Below are positions 1 to 12,213 of a stretch of 64,000 bases of DNA, piece after piece. A program made the translations under genes and the position numbers. How positions within the stretch are numbered: the first letter of the stretch is position 1; each line of letters opens with the position of its first letter. The DNA is taken from NCBI GenBank assembly GCA_031761405.1, contig JASEVX010000017.1, forward strand, positions 8,934,798-8,998,797, given 5' to 3'. The notes beneath the pieces were generated by a model, which worked only from the letters and a program-made list of their open reading frames with translations, searched no databases and was not told the DNA's origin. The stretch comes from Serripes groenlandicus (lineage: Eukaryota; Mollusca; Bivalvia; Cardiida; Cardiidae).

Positions 1-918
1 TGCGTTCGTAAATGTTGTATAAAGTCGTGTTAAACAAGATGACAAAAGAACTAATCACGATTCCAAATTCATTGCACACTTTACGTCAACTTCTAATAAT
101 TTGCAATGCGATTTTATGAGCGAGAATTGTGGAAAAGTGTGTAAGTGCCAGCGCTTGCCTGTTATGTCGTCTGTCTGTCCGCTTGTCACCGGTGTGTCTC
201 TTACATTTTCACTTATTGACATGCGACACCTGTGATCTTTCTATCACTCTTGTATTAATAACATAGTCATAGTTCATTTATCTTCTTTGTGTTTCAAGAG
301 AGTAGGAGGGAGTATAAACATTGATTGTATAATTCAAATGATTAAGCAATTAACATCAATCCAGAAGAGAGCCGATTGCACTGCGTACACCAGTCTATAC
401 CAATAGAAGAGATGTTATAAACAATTCAGTTTATTGCCGAACTGACAAGAGGCAAGATTCGCTAACTTTTGAACTGACGATGTACTCTACGGATCCAAGG
501 CAATAACATCAATGTCGCTTCAAGAAAAAAGTTGACGTACAAACAGGGCTTACTCAGACGGTTGTGAAACCAGTTTTTGCGCAAACTTTCCAGAACGTTT
601 ATTATCTACCTTTAACTTCGTTTTCAGATTTGTTATCAATTTTCCTGTAAATTTCACGATAACGTTTAATTTTTAGTTTGAGTCGGTATGGCATATTAAC
701 ACAATTTCGGTGTTTCTGTGCATGCAAGAATCACACGGTGTGCACAATAAATGTTCCACGCTGCAACAAAAAAAAATGCCGTCTCATTAATATAACCAGG
801 TGGGACTCATTTCGAATAACTATAATTCCCGATCGTTCTCAGACGGTATAATATGTTATGTATGTACACCCTTAGCTCGCTTAATTCCACAAAGATGAAA
901 CTAGTCCTGGTAACACAA
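1..918. other. Unique AT-rich sequence
   Basis: No coding frame of useful length, no RNA gene and no recognisable repeat is visible here. The only ordered feature is its right edge, where it meets the leader of the 59-bp satellite. I see no promoter-like or splice-like arrangement that would imply an exon. Confidence 0.5.
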
Positions 919-974
919 CTTGTTGCCTCATTGTGGAATTAAACATACCCTCTTTTTTAACCCGTATCCTGCAG
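919..974 (+). repeat. Leader segment of 59-bp satellite, copy 1
   Basis: A 56-bp segment running from CTTGTTGCCTCATTGTGG to CCCGTATCCTGCAG. It recurs nearly unchanged inside the satellite at 1422-1477, so it belongs to a higher-order unit and is not simply flanking DNA. It contains a T-rich run and no coding signal. Confidence 0.8.
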
Positions 975-2589
975 CTGTAATATTATAATGTGTGTACATG
1001 ACATGGTGCCCTCCTTCATAACATGAACTGCTGCTGTAATATTATAATGTGTGTACATGACATGGTGCTCTCCTTCATAACATGAACTGCTGCTGTAATA
1101 TTATAATGTGTGTACATGACATGGTGCTCTCCTTAATAACATGTACCGCTGCTGTAATATTATAATGTGTGTACATGACATGGTGCTCTCCTTAATAACA
1201 TGAACCACTGCTGTAATATTACAATGTGTGTACATGACATGGTGCTCTCCTTAATAACATGAACTGCTGCTGTAATATTATAATGTGTGTACATGACATG
1301 GTGCTCTCCTTAATAACATGTACCGCTGCTGTAATATTATAATGTGTGTACATGACATGGTGCTCTCCTTAATAACATGAACTGCTGCTGTAATATTATA
1401 ATGTGTGTACATGACATGGTGCTTGTTGCCTCATTGTGGAATTAAACATACACTCTTTTTTAACCCGTATCCTGCAGCTGTAATATTATAATGTGTGTAC
1501 ATGACATGGTGCCCTCCTTCATAACATGAACTGCTGCTGTTATATTATAATGTGTGTACATGACATGGTGCTCTCCTTAATAACATGAACCACTGCTGTA
1601 ATATTACAATGTGTGTACGTGACATGGTGCTCTCCTTAATAACATGAACCACTGCTGTAATATTATAATGTGTGTACATAAAATGGTGCCCTCCTTAATA
1701 ACATGAACTGCTGCTGTAATATTATAATGTGTGTACATGACATGGTGCCCTCCTTAGTAACATGAACCGCTGCTATAATATTATAATGTGTGTACATGAC
1801 ATGGTGCTCTCCTTAATAACATGAACCGCTGCTGTAATATTATAATGTGTGTACATGACATGGTGCCCTCCTTAACAACATGAACTGCTGCTGTAATATT
1901 ATAATGTGTGTACATGACATGGTGCTCTCCTTAATAACATGAACCGCTGCTGTAATATTATAATGTGTGTACATGACATGGTGCTCTCCTTAATAACATG
2001 AACCGCTGCTGTAATATTATAATGTGTGTACATGACATGGTGCTCTCCTTAATAATATGAACCGCTGCTGTAATATTATAATGTGTGTACATGACATGGT
2101 GCTCTCCTTAATAACATAAACCGCTGCTGTAATATTATAATGTGTGTACATGACATGGTGCCCTCCTTAATAACATGAACCGCTGCTGTAATATTAGAAT
2201 GTGTGTACATGACATGGTGCCCTCCTTAATAACATGAACCGCTGCTGTAATATTATAATGTGTGTACATGACATGGTGCCCTCCTTAACAACATGAACTG
2301 CTGTTGTAATATTAGAATGTGTGTACATGACATGGTGCCCTCCTTAATAACATGAACCGCTGCTGTAATATTATAATGTGTGTACATGACATGGTGCCCT
2401 CCTTAATAACATGAACCGCTGCTGTAATATTATAATGTGTGTACATGACATGGTGCCCTCCTTAATAACATGAACCGCTGCTGTAATATTATAATGTGTG
2501 TACATGACATGGTGCCCTCCTTAACAACATGAACTGCTGTTGTAATATTATAATGTGTGTACATGACATGGTGCCCTCCTTAATAACAT
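972..2589 (+). repeat. 59-bp tandem satellite, about 26 units
   Basis: Head-to-tail units of 59 bp built around TGCTGTAATATTATAATG, TGTGTACATGACATGGTG and CTCTCCTTAATAACATGAAC. The period was measured between GGTGCTCTCC words (1921 and 1980). Units differ by single substitutions such as GCTCTCC/GCCCTCC and ATTATAATG/ATTAGAATG. The array is interrupted once, at 1422-1477, by a repeat of the leader, giving about 7.5 units before it and about 19 after. Neighbouring units are very similar, which suggests recent expansion or homogenisation by unequal exchange. No coding role is apparent. Confidence 0.95.
1422..1477 (+). repeat. Leader segment of 59-bp satellite, copy 2
   Basis: Near-identical to 919-974, differing by substitutions such as ATACCCTC/ATACACTC. 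It lies 503 bp downstream of the first copy. 503 is not a multiple of 59, so the leader plus a partial block of units was copied together. Confidence 0.8.
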
Positions 2590-2713
2590 GGATATTTTAT
2601 TTCTTTGACTCTCCGTTCTAGTTTTTGTCAAAGGAAGCATCTACGATTACATTACATGTTGACAGACTCCGAGTGCTCTGGTAAGTTTGTGAATTGTGCT
2701 TTCAGATCCAACA

Positions 2714-2936
2714 TGAACCGTCTCGCGAAAAAACCAACATTGTGGACCCGGATTTGCTTAAGCATGCTGCGCAGGATTATCCGGATAGACACTTTTCGCG
2801 TCCTGTGGATTTTCTGTTTAACGAATCATTACCTTATACCACTATCCCCCTGAGACGGAATGTGTCGGCCCGGATCAGTCTGCGTGGACTGCACAGGCTG
2901 GTCAGGGTCGATACATTACGCAGAGGCCGTTTAGAC
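2714..2936 (+). mobile_element. Family A MITE, right end truncated
   Basis: Begins GAACCGTCTCGCG and runs through the family landmarks AACCAACATTGTGGA, CACTTTTCGC, GTGGATTTTCTGTTT, GAGACGGAATGTGTCGG and ATTACGCAGAGGCC. The terminal GGTTTTCTCG...CGGCTCA of other copies is missing. The open frames over it (2605-2853 and 2694-2960) are read-through of the element and not genes. Non-autonomous, with no transposase sequence. Confidence 0.8.
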
Positions 2937-3403
2937 CCTTCTCTGTTTGGTGTCCTTTGAAATAAGAGCGTAACATAACACATTATATAAGTCAACAATG
3001 AATACCTACACTAGGCTTAAGCATCTACAATGCCTATAAAGGTTGACGAGAATGACAACTAAAGGGATGCAGCCTCTTAGAAATCAAGAAAAAGAATAAC
3101 GAAATCGTTGTATATCCATCCACATGCATAAGTATTATACACAAAATAGAATTGAAGTCAGGCGGGAATGGCGTCTAAATAAACTGTAAAGAGTGAAGAA
3201 TATTGAACACCTCTACCTCCGTTTTTAAAGTCTTAAGTATGACCCTTCACCTCCGAAAGCAGACGCACATTATCGGCAGAGCCTTCGCTATCTGAAAACA
3301 GTTCCAAATCTATCTTCCGTAAAATGTGTCGGTATGTACCAGCTATTCGCCTAACGACATATTAACCTGACACTTTAACTGACATGAAAACTATTGTTAC
3401 AAC
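2937..3403. other. Unassigned AT-rich sequence
   Basis: Nothing recognisable: no repeat seen elsewhere in the window, no RNA gene and no credible open frame. Confidence 0.4.
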
Positions 3404-3595
3404 AGAGGACTAGATAAGGAGGAGTGAAGTGGTCTTTTACCACAAATATCTATCTTATGACTCAACAAAACCCTATGTTGTGGGTACTCAAAAGAATCGT
3501 CTCACTCAGACGATTCTTTTGAGTACACACAACGTAGGGTTTGAGTATCAAATAAGGAGTTTAGAATCTGAAATACTCACCGTATCTAGAGCTCC
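3404..3595 (+). mobile_element. Family D foldback element
   Basis: Starts AGAGGACTAGATAAGG and ends GTATCTAGAGCTCC. The centre is a long hairpin: GGGTACTCAAAAGAATCGTC pairs with GACGATTCTTTTGAGTAC around a tiny loop near 3511, and the arms extend through CCCTATGTTGTG and CAACGTAGGG. The frame 3429-3713 reads through this palindrome and is not a gene. No clear target duplication at this copy. Confidence 0.85.
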
Positions 3596-5695
3596 GAATT
3601 GTATATATGATCCACGTCTAGTGATTAGGGTTATTATTGCATCTGCGTACAATGAAGACTCAAGCGAGCCTGTACATACGCACAGTCTGACCAGTGGTCA
3701 ATGTTCTCCTTAATGCAATACAGACCTAAATGCATCTTCTGAACAAATACTGGAAGTGTAGCCCCTAATAGTTTTTAATAAGTGTAACTTTTATTGATAC
3801 TAATGCGGAGTGCCATTAGGACCACAAAACGTCAGACGCGGTTCAGACTTTTAAAGTTAAAAAGGACGTTTCCACATTTCAAGAAGATAAATGATAGCGG
3901 CTGAATCTCAAAGGCGAAACATTGTTATCATTTAGTGGAATGTAGAGTTTTTCATTTTCGATTTTAGAATGTTTATATCAGGTCGTTTTTGTATAAACAC
4001 ACCTGCAGCAAACACCGAAATAAATAAATCACAATATACCTAAAGATGACTCAAAGGAATAAGAAGTGTATTTTATGTCTTGATGAAAAGCGTGTATAAA
4101 GATAATAGCTTACTATGATTATGTTAGTTATTCAAGTATTTAATTAAATACTTCAGACGTAATGAGACAGTTTTGCGCAACCATCCCACATTACCATGCA
4201 CACCCATTCTATTAGTTTCGCATAAATTGGTAATAAATAAGGCATAAAGATATGACAAACTATTTCTATTTTTATATCAAGGTAGATATTTAATCCGTAA
4301 TGAAGATAAGCATTAAGGGCCTCTGAAAATATATTTTCATATCCGGCTAAACAGTTGAATTAAGATAAAATTACCCTAAAAACCCTATCGTGTTGATATT
4401 GGTTCCCATCTTGAGGTTAGCTGAAGTGTTCACCTGGAACTCGTAAAAAGGCTTTCCGACCCATTCCCTTCACTAACACTGTCCGATGTTTCTTTTCATT
4501 GTGTCTACGTGTAATGCAATAACGATGTTGTCGACAAATATTATGGTTGTGTCGTTATCAAAAGTGGGATTGTTTATTGTATATGTATTCGAGTTTAGAT
4601 CTGCATGTTTGTCTGAAAAAAAGAATTGTCTTCTATGTACAAGTGCACATTCTTATTCGGTTCTTGATTTTGTTCTCAAGTCAAAACCCCCATATCTCAC
4701 AACCATATATCAGACTTGGATTCCTAGATAGGAAACCCCTTTGATATTCCGTGTAAACATTCTTTATATATTGTCGAGCCCCACACTATACAGCCCTCTC
4801 ATGTTTTCTATATTTGAAACGAATCGATTTAGAGAGAAATTGGGGAGAAATACCAGACACAAGGATGCTCACCCTGAAACTGTTTCATTCACAAAAAATG
4901 ACTATTTCGATGACCAGTTATTTTGTTTAACCCATTTTATCGAGCCCTCAATTATTAAATGATTGAATGGAGAGTACAGACAGTGAACACTATACACAGA
5001 TACGAAGGCTGATCTTATTCAGTAATATCTACGAAAGATATAATTGTCAATATTAATCAGGTTCAGTTTTCATTAGAACTCGTGTCAGCAGTCATGATTG
5101 GATTACTCGAATCCATTTCAAACGAACCACGAAACGATGCGCGTAGTGATGATTTAATCAAATTCTCCAGTTTACATTGGGGGTAATGAGAATTTCCGTG
5201 AGTCTGGTTTGGAACTGGCTGCTTGAGTACCTGTTTAAACATAAACGTAAAGTAATACAGCTGCAGATTGGTTTTCCCTGTAAACGTTTTTTTCTGAGTA
5301 AATGTCCCATTGTGCTCATTGTGTGCTTGGTTTAGGAGTCTGTCTGCCTACATGTGAATCTCTATTTCTTGATTATGTATGTCTTTCGATTATACCTTAA
5401 TCTGTCCATAGTGTTAACAATTATTACATTATTAGCTTGGACTTAATTTAATCTCTCTTTCTATAACAGCTCCTTATTTCTGATCATCCGGCTGCAAAAT
5501 GAGCAAATATCTCTGAAGTGTTTACATGAATGAATTTATCTGTCTGTCTGGGTCTGGGTCGCATACGCTTTTACTATCTGTCTGTCTGTCTGTCTGTGTA
5601 TTTGTCTAAGACAGACTCACTCACTATCTTGAACAAATGACCGTATATATACAGATACAAAGTCCAATCTCTAAACAAATTTCAAAGGTTTAATT
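3596..5695. other. Low-information AT-rich region
   Basis: About 2.1 kb without a repeat I could match elsewhere, apart from the CTGT microsatellite at 5577-5597. The open frames at 4486-4731, 4547-4744 and 4741-4962 overlap in different frames, show no domain and look like chance frames. No splice-flanked exon could be supported. Confidence 0.4.
5577..5597 (+). repeat. (CTGT)n microsatellite
   Basis: Five uninterrupted CTGT units, with a shorter run of the same motif about 40 bp upstream. Confidence 0.9.
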
Positions 5696-5697
5696 GT

Positions 5698-6004
5698 ATG
5701 GTGTTTAACGCAGCTTGCGTCAATATCTAAGGTTATTTCAATTACACCAGGTTTCCTGGTTAAGTTACCAGTACTTTTGGTCCATTTATGATGATACCAG
5801 CGCTTGCATCAATATTTCAGGTTATTTCAATTACACCAAGTTTCCTGAGTAAGTTACCAGTACTTTTGGTTCATTTATGATGATACCAGCGAGTCATTCG
5901 TAATGCTAACCCAACCACCCTGAGCGCCAACGAAGGAAATAACTACTATTTATTACCATTACTACCAGGTTCAATGTCTTTGGTATGACACGACCGGTAT
6001 CTTA
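5698..6004 (-). mobile_element. tRNA-derived SINE type 1, with 89-bp internal duplication
   Basis: Read on the minus strand this ends in the SINE tail (complement of GGTGTTTAACG at 5699) and carries the body word seen as TAAGTTACCAGTACT...GGTCCATTTAT. That body is present twice: 5713-5801 and 5802-5890, period 89 bp, each ending GATGATACCAGC. The promoter-bearing head is degraded (GACACGACCGGTATC near 5986). The duplication lies wholly inside the SINE, so it arose after or during insertion. Confidence 0.65.
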
Positions 6005-6643
6005 CAAAGGTAAGGGTTTGACTGACGTTGTATTCTTAACCTGGCAGGGGGGAGCTAATCTCCCATTGATAAGAACCATTTAATTTTTAGAAAATCTTGA
6101 AATATTTCCTTGGCGTCTTCAAGTCAGAGACCTTATCTTGTCAAACAAAATCGTCTTCATTTTCGTGATAAAGGTATCTCTTTTATCACCAAATGTTATA
6201 TCATCACAAGTCGTTTATGGCGGGTTATCTAGTTGGATGATACATTCCTAAAGTTATCTAGAGATATCGATTTTAACAAAAATCCTCACCGTGGGAAACT
6301 GAAAACAGATGCATATGAAAATATATAGGATATCTGTTTGTTTTGGTTGAAGATCGAAATTTATTTCTCTTAGTCGGAACTTGAAATAAGATCTTTTATT
6401 TAACGGCTGTTAGAAGCAATGCCTCGAGTGGTATTCACAAATGATATATCTCTCAATATTTCGCGTAAATCCTTGTTATTGTCTGCATCTTTATTCCTGT
6501 ACCCGTTCCCATTTACATACCTATTCTGACGAGTCTGCAGCATACGCGTTTAAAAAATTGAACCAAAGGAGACATTGATCAAGAGGAGCAATGTTTTTAC
6601 ATTTTTACATGTTTCTACGTTTGTCGCAATGTTTGTAACTCTC
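6005..6643. other. Unassigned AT-rich sequence
   Basis: No matched repeat, RNA gene or credible coding frame. It separates a SINE from the first family C element. Confidence 0.4.
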
Positions 6644-6873
6644 TTAACCCTTACCCTCATACGACAATTCTGCAGCAGACGACTTTGAACGTATTTTGTC
6701 AAAACATAGAAAATCTTTATAATTGAATGGATAACCTATGACAGAAAGTGGAAAACATTGTTGCATAAGGAGAAATTGCACGTTTTGTGCAATTTCTTCT
6801 TTTGTCACTATGTTTTCAAAAAGCCGTCTGCTGCAGAGGCGTCAGAAAGCGTCTATATGAGGGAAAGGGTTAA
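6644..6873 (+). mobile_element. Family C MITE, complete
   Basis: A near-intact reference copy of about 230 bp. TTAACCCTTACCCTCATAC at the left mirrors ATATGAGGGAAAGGGTTAA at the right, so the element is flanked by TTAA on both sides, the target used by piggyBac and Kolobok transposases. Subterminal CTGCAGCAGACGAC faces GTCTGCTGCAG. The centre is a hairpin, GGAGAAATTGCAC/GTGCAATTTCTTC, near 6770-6800. No open frame for a transposase, so it must depend on one supplied elsewhere. Confidence 0.9.
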
Positions 6874-6910
6874 ACAATTACTCTTTCATTTATAAAGATT
6901 GTCAAAACAT

Positions 6911-7784
6911 TTGACGACAAAATGATACCTTATTGACGACACAATGATACCTTATTGACGACACAATGATACCTTATTGACGACAAAATGATACCTTATT
7001 GACGACAAAATGATACCTTATTGACGACATAATGTTACCTTATTGACGACAAAATGATACCTTATTGACGACAAAATGATACCTTATTGACGACACAATG
7101 ATACCTTATTGACGACAAAATGATACCTTATTGACGACAAAATGATACCTTATTGACGACATAATGTTACCTTATTGACGACACAATGATACCTTATTGA
7201 CGACAAAATGATACCTTATTGACGACACAATGATACCTTATTGACGACACAATGATATATTATTGACGACACAATGATACCTTATTGACGACAAAATGAT
7301 ACCTTATTGACGACAAAATGATACCTTATTGACGACACAATGATACCTTATTGACGACACAATGATACCTTATTGACGACAAAATGATACCTTATTGACG
7401 ACACAATGATACCTTATTGACGACACAATGATACCTTATTGACGACAAAATGATACCTTATTGACGACAAAATGATACCTTATTGACGACATAATGATAC
7501 CTTATTGACGACACAATGATACCTTATTGACGACAAAATGATACCTTATTGACGACAAAATGATACCTTATTGACGACACAATGATACCTTATTGACGAC
7601 ACAATGATACCTTATTGACGACAAAATGATACCTTATTGACGACACAATGATACCTTATTGACGACAAAATGATACCTTATTGACGACACAATGATACCT
7701 TATTGACGACACAATGATACCTTATTGACAAAACAATGATACTTTATTGACGACAAAATGATATCTTATTGACGACAAAATGCT
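6911..7784 (+). repeat. 22-bp tandem satellite, block copy 1
   Basis: About 40 units of TTGACGACACAATGATACCT plus TA, period exactly 22 bp. Most variation sits at one position (ACAAAATG, ACACAATG or ACATAATG). Units abut with no spacers, so this is not a CRISPR array. The last units degrade (TTGACAAAACAATG, GATATCTT) before unique spacer. The same array recurs after the gap at 9473-10496. Confidence 0.97.
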
Positions 7785-8380
7785 TACAATATCAATACAA
7801 TAAAAGCGTTTGGTATTGTATTGTATTGTATTGCTTACGATAACACGATAACACGATAAAACGTCTCTTATCTGCCTATGCATTTGTGACGTCATCATTT
7901 AATAACGTCGTCTGCTGCAGAGGAAGCAACACAATATCGTCTGTGCCAGAGAAAGAGTAATTAAATGTTGGTGGGTAAATCGTCTTACAACTATACTCTA
8001 TGTGATGAAAAGTCTTAGCTATAAGCTTGCAAACATTACGAGTGTATCAAAAAGCGATAAAAAGGCATTAGATAAACATTAATGTAACCGGTAATCAACA
8101 ATAAAATAAATTGAACCTTGTGTCGTAACGAGAAGTACATCAGAGGTGCACGCGGATTTACCCAACACAGTGTGTGTTACCTTATATTTTCTTGAAATGT
8201 AAATGTATATTGTAATTATTGAGACGATGAACCGTATGGGTTCAATTCTATGAAGAAAGCATATGTTCCGTTCTGTTCAGTGAAAATAACAAACTGCTGA
8301 TTATTTTGTTCGAGTAACAATATCGAGTCAATGAATCGAATTACAACTTTATGAAAAAACACGAAACATGATTACAACTC
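7785..8380 (+). repeat. Spacer between satellites, block copy 1
   Basis: About 596 bp of non-tandem DNA, nearly identical to 10497-11088. I counted roughly a dozen differences by eye, including one fewer GTATT unit in the second copy. It contains a short ATTGTATTGT microsatellite near 7813 and a small family C-like word, CGTCTGCTGCAGAGG, near 7909. No coding frame. Confidence 0.85.
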
Positions 8381-8994
8381 AACATAAACTGATTTGTATA
8401 AGTGTAACTTCTCCACAGAGGCAAACATAAACTGATTTATATAAGTGTAACCACTATACTGAGGCTAACATAAACGGATTTGTATAAGTGTAACTTCTAC
8501 ACAGAGGCAAACATAAACTAATTTATATAAGTGTAACCACTATACTGAGGCTAACTTAAACTGATTTGTATAAGTGTAACGTCTACACAGAGGCTAACAT
8601 AAACTGATTTTTATAAGTGTAACGTCTACACAAAGGCTAACATAAACTGATATGTATAAGTGTAACGTCTACACAGAGGCTAACATACACTGATATGTAT
8701 AAGTGTAACGTCTACACAAAGGCTAACATAAATTGATATGTATAAGTGTAACGTCTACACAGAGGCTAACATAAACTGATATGTATAAGTGTAACGTCTA
8801 AACAAAGGCTAACATAAATCGATATGTATAAGTGTAACGTCTACACAGAGGCTAACATAAACTGATATGTATAAGTGTAACGTCTACACAGAGGCTAACA
8901 TAAACTGATATGTATAAGTGTAACGTCTACACAGAGGCTAACATAAATTGATTTGTATAATTGTAACCACCACGCTGAGGCTAACATAAACTGT
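8381..8994 (+). repeat. 43-bp tandem satellite, block copy 1
   Basis: About 14 units of AACATAAACTGATATGTA, TAAGTGTAACGTCTACAC and AGAGGCT, period 43 bp measured between GATATGT words at 8821 and 8864. Two unit variants, GTAACGTCTACACAGAGG and GTAACCACTATACTGAGG, are interspersed. It runs directly into a SINE. Confidence 0.95.
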
Positions 8995-9237
8995 GATAAC
9001 ATGTTTGAACAGCCTCTGGTGCGAGAGGTCCCCTTTCGATTCTCGACCAGGTCATACCAAAGCCTTCAAAAATGGTTGTAATGGCTTTGCGTCCTTAGCG
9101 CGCAGGATTTTCGGGTAAGATTTCAAACTGACTCGCTGGTGTCAGGATAAATGGACTAGTATAACTGGTAACTTACCAAGCAAACGCCGTGATATAACTT
9201 TAGAATAGTTGAAAGCGGCGTTTAACACCATACAAAT
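8995..9237 (+). mobile_element. tRNA-derived SINE type 1, block copy 1
   Basis: The head contains a degenerate polymerase III B-box region (TTTCGATTCTCGACCAGG). The body reads GTGTCAGGATAAATGGAC and ACTGGTAACTTACC, and the tail GCCGTGATATAACTTTAG...GAAAGCGGCGTTTAACACC is followed by an A-rich stretch with AATAATAATA repeats. The layout of head, body, tail and simple repeat is that of a tRNA-derived SINE. Nearly identical to 12214-12456. Confidence 0.8.
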
Positions 9238-9272
9238 AAAAATAATAATAAAAAAGAGAAAGAACTAACAAA

Positions 9273-9472
9273 NNNNNNNNNNNNNNNNNNNNNNNNNNNN
9301 NNNNNNNNNNNNNNNNNNNNNNNNNNNNNNNNNNNNNNNNNNNNNNNNNNNNNNNNNNNNNNNNNNNNNNNNNNNNNNNNNNNNNNNNNNNNNNNNNNNN
9401 NNNNNNNNNNNNNNNNNNNNNNNNNNNNNNNNNNNNNNNNNNNNNNNNNNNNNNNNNNNNNNNNNNNNNNNN
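9273..9472. other. Assembly gap, 200 N
   Basis: Exactly 200 unknown bases, a conventional placeholder and not a measured length. Left flank is SINE tail, right flank is the middle of the 22-bp satellite. The three reading frames reported across it are artefacts of N. The sequence on both sides belongs to the same repeated block, so the gap may have no biological length at all. Confidence 0.98.
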
Positions 9473-10496
9473 ACGACACAATGATACCTTATTGACGACA
9501 CAATGATACCTTATTGACGACATAATGATACCTTATTGACGACATAATGACACCTTATTGACGACATAATGATACCTTATTGACGACACAATGATACCTT
9601 ATTGACGACACAATGATACCTTATTGACGACACAATGATACCTTATTGACGACACAATGATACCTTATTGACGACACAATGATACCTTATTGACGACACA
9701 ATGATACCTTATTGACGACAACATGATATCTTATTGACGACATAATGATACCTTATTGACGACACAATGATACCTTATTGACGACAAAATGATACCTTAT
9801 TGACGACAAAATGATACTTTATTGACGACAACATGATATCTTATTGACGACATAATGATACCTTATTGACGACACAATGATACCTTATTGACGACACAAT
9901 GATACCTTATTGACGACACAATGATACCTTATTGACGACACAATGATACCTTATTGACGACACAATGATACCTTATTGACGACACAATGATACCTTATTG
10001 ACGACATAATGATACCTTATTGACGACACAATGATACCTTATTGACGACACAATGATACCTTATTGACGACACAATGATACCTTATTGACGACACAATGA
10101 TACCTTATTGACGACACAATGATACCTTATTGACGACAACATGATATCTTATTGACGACATAATGATACCTTATTGACGACACAATGATACCTTATTGAC
10201 GACAAAATGATACCTTATTGACGACAAAATGATACTTTATTGACGACAACATGATATCTTATTGACGACAAAATGATACTTTATTGACGACACAATGATA
10301 CCTTATTGACGACAAAATGATACCTTATTGACGACAAAATGATACCTTATTGACGACAAAATGATACCTTATTGACGACAAAATGATACCTTATTGACGA
10401 CACAATGATACCTTATTGACGACAAAATGATACCTTATTGACAAAACAATGATACTTTATTGACGACAACATGATATCTTATTGACGACAAAATGC
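9473..10496 (+). repeat. 22-bp tandem satellite, block copy 2
   Basis: About 46 units of the same repeat as 6911-7784, starting mid-array at the gap. It holds local higher-order runs: the sequence of variants ending GACAACATGATATCTT recurs near 9720, 9835 and 10140. It ends with the same degraded units as copy 1. Confidence 0.97.
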
Positions 10497-11088
10497 TTAC
10501 AATATCAATACAATAAAAGCGTTTGGTATTGTATTGTATTGCTTACGATAACACGATAACACGATAAAACGTCTCTTATCTGCCTATGCATTTGTGACGT
10601 CGTCATTTAATAACGTCTTCTGCTGCAGAGGAAGCAACAAAATATCGTCTGTGCCAGAGAAAGAGTAATTAAATGTTGGTGGGTAAATCGTCTTACAACT
10701 ATACTCTATGTGATGAAAAGTCTTAGCTATAAGCTTGCAGAGGTTACGAGTGTATCAAAAAGCCATAAAAAGGCATTAGATAAACATTAATGTAACCGGT
10801 AATCAACAATAAAGTAAATTGAACCTTGTGTCGTAACGAGAAGTACATCAGAGGTGCACGCGGATTTACCCAACACAGTGTGTGTTACCTTATATTTTCT
10901 TGAAATGTAAATGTATATTGTAATTATTGAGACGATGAACCGTATGGGTTCAATTCTATGAAGAAAGCATATGTTCCGTTCTGTTCAGTGAAAATAACAA
11001 ACTGCTGAGTATTTTGTTCGAGTAACAATATCGAGTCAATGAATCGAATGACAGCTTTATGAAAAAACACGAAACATGATTACAACTC
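10497..11088 (+). repeat. Spacer between satellites, block copy 2
   Basis: Near-identical counterpart of 7785-8380, at an eye-estimated 98 percent. Differences include CGTCATCATTT/CGTCGTCATTT, GCAAACATTACG/GCAGAGGTTACG and the loss of one 5-bp microsatellite unit. This level suits allelic divergence in a polymorphic invertebrate or a recent duplication. Confidence 0.85.
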
Positions 11089-12213
11089 AACATAAACTGA
11101 TTTATATAAGTGTAACTTCTACACAGAGGCTAACATAAACTGATTTGTATAAGGGTAACCACTATACTGAGGCTAACATAAACTGATTTGTATAAGTGTA
11201 ACCACTATACTGAGGCTTACATAAACTGATTTGTATAAGGGTAACCACTATAATGAGGCTAACATAAACTGATTTGTATAAGGGTAACCACTATACTGAG
11301 GCTTACATAAACTGATTTGTATAAGGGTAACCACTATACTGAGGCTAACATAAACTGATTTGTATAAGGGTAACCACTATACTGAGGCTAACATAAACTG
11401 ATTTGTATAAGGGTAACCACTATACTGAGGCTAACATAAACTGATTTGTATAAGGGTAACCACTATACTGAGGCTAACATAAACTGATTTGTATAAGGGT
11501 AACCACTATACTGAGGCTAACATAAACTGATTTGTATAAGGGTAACCACTATACTGAGGCTAACATAAACTGATTTGTATAAGGGTAACCACTATACCGA
11601 GGCTAACATAAACTGATTTGTATAAGGGTAACCACTATACCGAGGCTAGCATAAACTGATTTGTATAAGTGTAACCACTATACCGAGGCTAACATAAACT
11701 GATTTGTATAAGTGTAACCACTACACCGAGGCTAACATAAACTGATATGTATAAGTGTAACGTCTACACAGAGGCTAACATAAACTGATATGTATAAGTG
11801 TAACGTCTACACAAAGGCTAACATAAACTGATATGTATAAGTGTAACGTCTACACAGAGGCTAACATAAACTGATATGTATAAGTGTAACGTCTACACAA
11901 AGGCTAACATAAACTGATATGTATAAGTGTAACGTCTACACAGAGGCTAACATAAACTGATATGTATAAGTGTAACCACTACACAGAGGCTAACATAAAC
12001 TGATATGTATAAGTGTAAAGTCTACACAGAGGCTAACATAAACTGATATGTATAAGTGTTACACTACACAGAGGCTAACATAAACTGATTTATATAAGTG
12101 TTACAGTACACAGAGGCTAACATAAACTGATTTATATAAGTGTTACACTACACAGAGGCTAACATAAACTGATTTATATAAGTGTTACACTACACAGAGG
12201 CTAACATAAACTG
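11089..12213 (+). repeat. 43-bp tandem satellite, block copy 2
   Basis: About 26 units, against about 14 in copy 1. The extra length is mainly a run of the variant GGTAACCACTATACTGAGG at 11150-11650, which looks like local amplification. The last units lose two bases (GTGTTACACTACACAGAGG, about 41 bp). It runs straight into the SINE, as in copy 1. Confidence 0.95.

Noticed and set aside
2680..2712. Splice-like donor GGTAAGT followed by an acceptor CTTTCAG
   Set aside because: The two are only about 30 bp apart, too close for an intron, and the second lies at the edge of a MITE.
9200..9523. Open frames on the minus strand across the gap
   Set aside because: They consist mostly of unknown residues; N cannot encode a stop, so the frames are artefacts.
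6911..10496. CRISPR-like regular repeats
   Set aside because: The 22-bp units abut directly with no spacers, and the setting is a eukaryotic genome. They are satellite DNA.
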